A DNA stretch of 64,000 nucleotides from Massilia sp. 9096 (GTDB taxonomy: Bacteria > Pseudomonadota > Gammaproteobacteria > Burkholderiales > Burkholderiaceae_D). The notes beneath the pieces are model-generated. The model did no database searches, was not told where the DNA came from, and was given only the letters and a program-made list of their open reading frames with translations. How positions within the stretch are numbered: position 1 is the first letter of the stretch; the number at the start of each line of letters is the position of its first letter. The stretch spans positions 2,170,001-2,234,000 of the forward strand of contig NZ_JQNN01000001.1 of the NCBI RefSeq assembly GCF_000745265.1, given 5' to 3'. Below are positions 63,645-64,000 of the stretch, one piece after another. Both the position numbers and the translations under genes were made by a program.

Positions 63645-64000
63645 CTAGCGCTCCTGCGACAGGATGGCCTCGAACGCGCCGGCGGCGGCATCGACGCCGC
63701 TGCACGAATCGCTGGCGGCGCTCACTGGTTTGCCGCAGGGTTTGTCGCGCCCCAGCGACCAGTAATGCACCCCGGCCAGCTTCAAGGTACGGGCGCCTTC
63801 GATCATGGTGCGCGCATCCGCGACCGAAAACACGTTCGAGACCACGTCGTTCATGCCGATCATCGCCGTCAGCGCGATGCGCTCGTACGGGATGCCGTAT
63901 TTGGCGTGCACGTTGCGCGCCGCCTGCAGGCTCGACGCCCCCATGTCGCACACGCCATCCGTCACCACGCAGGCTTTCGGCGAAGCCGGCCCGTAGTCCA
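63645..64000 (-). CDS. GH18 chitinase, C-terminal part (cut by window edge)
   Basis: About 118 C-terminal residues; the start lies beyond the right edge. The sequence DYGPASPKAC, AARNVHAKYGIPYERIALTA, MIGMNDVVSNVFSVADARTM and LAGVHYWSLGRDKPCG is the last third of a bacterial GH18 chitinase barrel (Tyr of the M-x-Y motif, Trp-Ser barrel base). The catalytic DxxDxDxE motif is outside the window. It is convergent with the MFS gene (7-bp gap) and chitin breakdown by it would feed the GH3/MFS cluster. Confidence 0.85.
   Translation of the reverse strand, partial: DYGPASPKACVVTDGVCDMGASSLQAARNVHAKYGIPYERIALTAMIGMNDVVSNVFSVADARTMIEGARTLKLAGVHYWSLGRDKPCGKPVSAASDSCSGVDAAAGAFEAILSQER

Overview
The window is high-GC DNA with dense, short-gapped operons and strong GC bias at third codon positions. 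Its gene content is a betaproteobacterial mix: a glycogen operon, a TonB receptor, a PEP-CTERM protein with a sigma-54 promoter, an N-acetylglucosamine cluster, a DUF2236/MpaB-type oxygenase and GspE/PilM-type pilus genes. I infer an environmental Oxalobacteraceae-like organism (Massilia/Telluria/Duganella group). This is inference from gene content only; no rRNA marker is present.

Layout. 1-3052: an edge-truncated amidohydrolase and an exported DUF885 protein. 3240-8502: a small CxxC protein, then a large stand-alone NRPS-like gene (adenylation, carrier, membrane and left-handed beta-helix segments, poly-lysine-synthetase type) followed 8 bp later by a phosphopantetheinyl transferase that can prime it. 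8569-10825: a membrane metal-dependent hydrolase and a frameshifted glycosyltransferase. 11124-20182: a TonB receptor, a CruF-like carotenoid gene, an MpaB-type oxygenase, a hybrid sensor kinase (7TM, two receivers, HPt) and a receiver-GGDEF cyclase; the last four are tightly packed. 20234-21430: a small exported protein and a metallophosphoesterase.

21431-24437 is gene-poor and decayed. It holds an integrase fragment with an in-frame stop, an intact PEP-CTERM gene under a near-perfect sigma-54 promoter, a broken DUF6283-like gene and a frameshifted AlpA-like regulator, and it ends at a tRNA-Cys gene. This looks like the scar of an integrated element.

25223-39615 is the most unusual part: one long co-directional run from a good sigma-70 promoter. 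A sensor kinase, a lone receiver and an HD-GYP phosphodiesterase are coupled by ATGA overlaps to a STAS-fused, MshEN-type assembly ATPase. These are followed by a GspF-like protein, four pseudopilins (one frameshifted), a DNRLRE-domain protein in the GspK/PilX position, PilM/N/O/P-like proteins and a short secretin. It reads as a hybrid type II secretion/type IV pilus machine with built-in c-di-GMP and two-component control.

39763-44797: a FUSC-family membrane protein, an exported GH43 glycosidase with a LacI-type operator-like dyad, and a small membrane protein. 45043-54698: the glycogen operon glgB-glgX-glgC-glgA-glgP, facing a GH13 alpha-glucosidase. 56552-59683: a second DUF2236 protein, a Dps, an orphan pilin-like protein, a small unknown protein and a flavin reductase. 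59922-64000: a GntR/UTRA regulator, a GH3 hexosaminidase, an MFS transporter and the end of a GH18 chitinase, which together suggest chitin/N-acetylglucosamine or muropeptide use.
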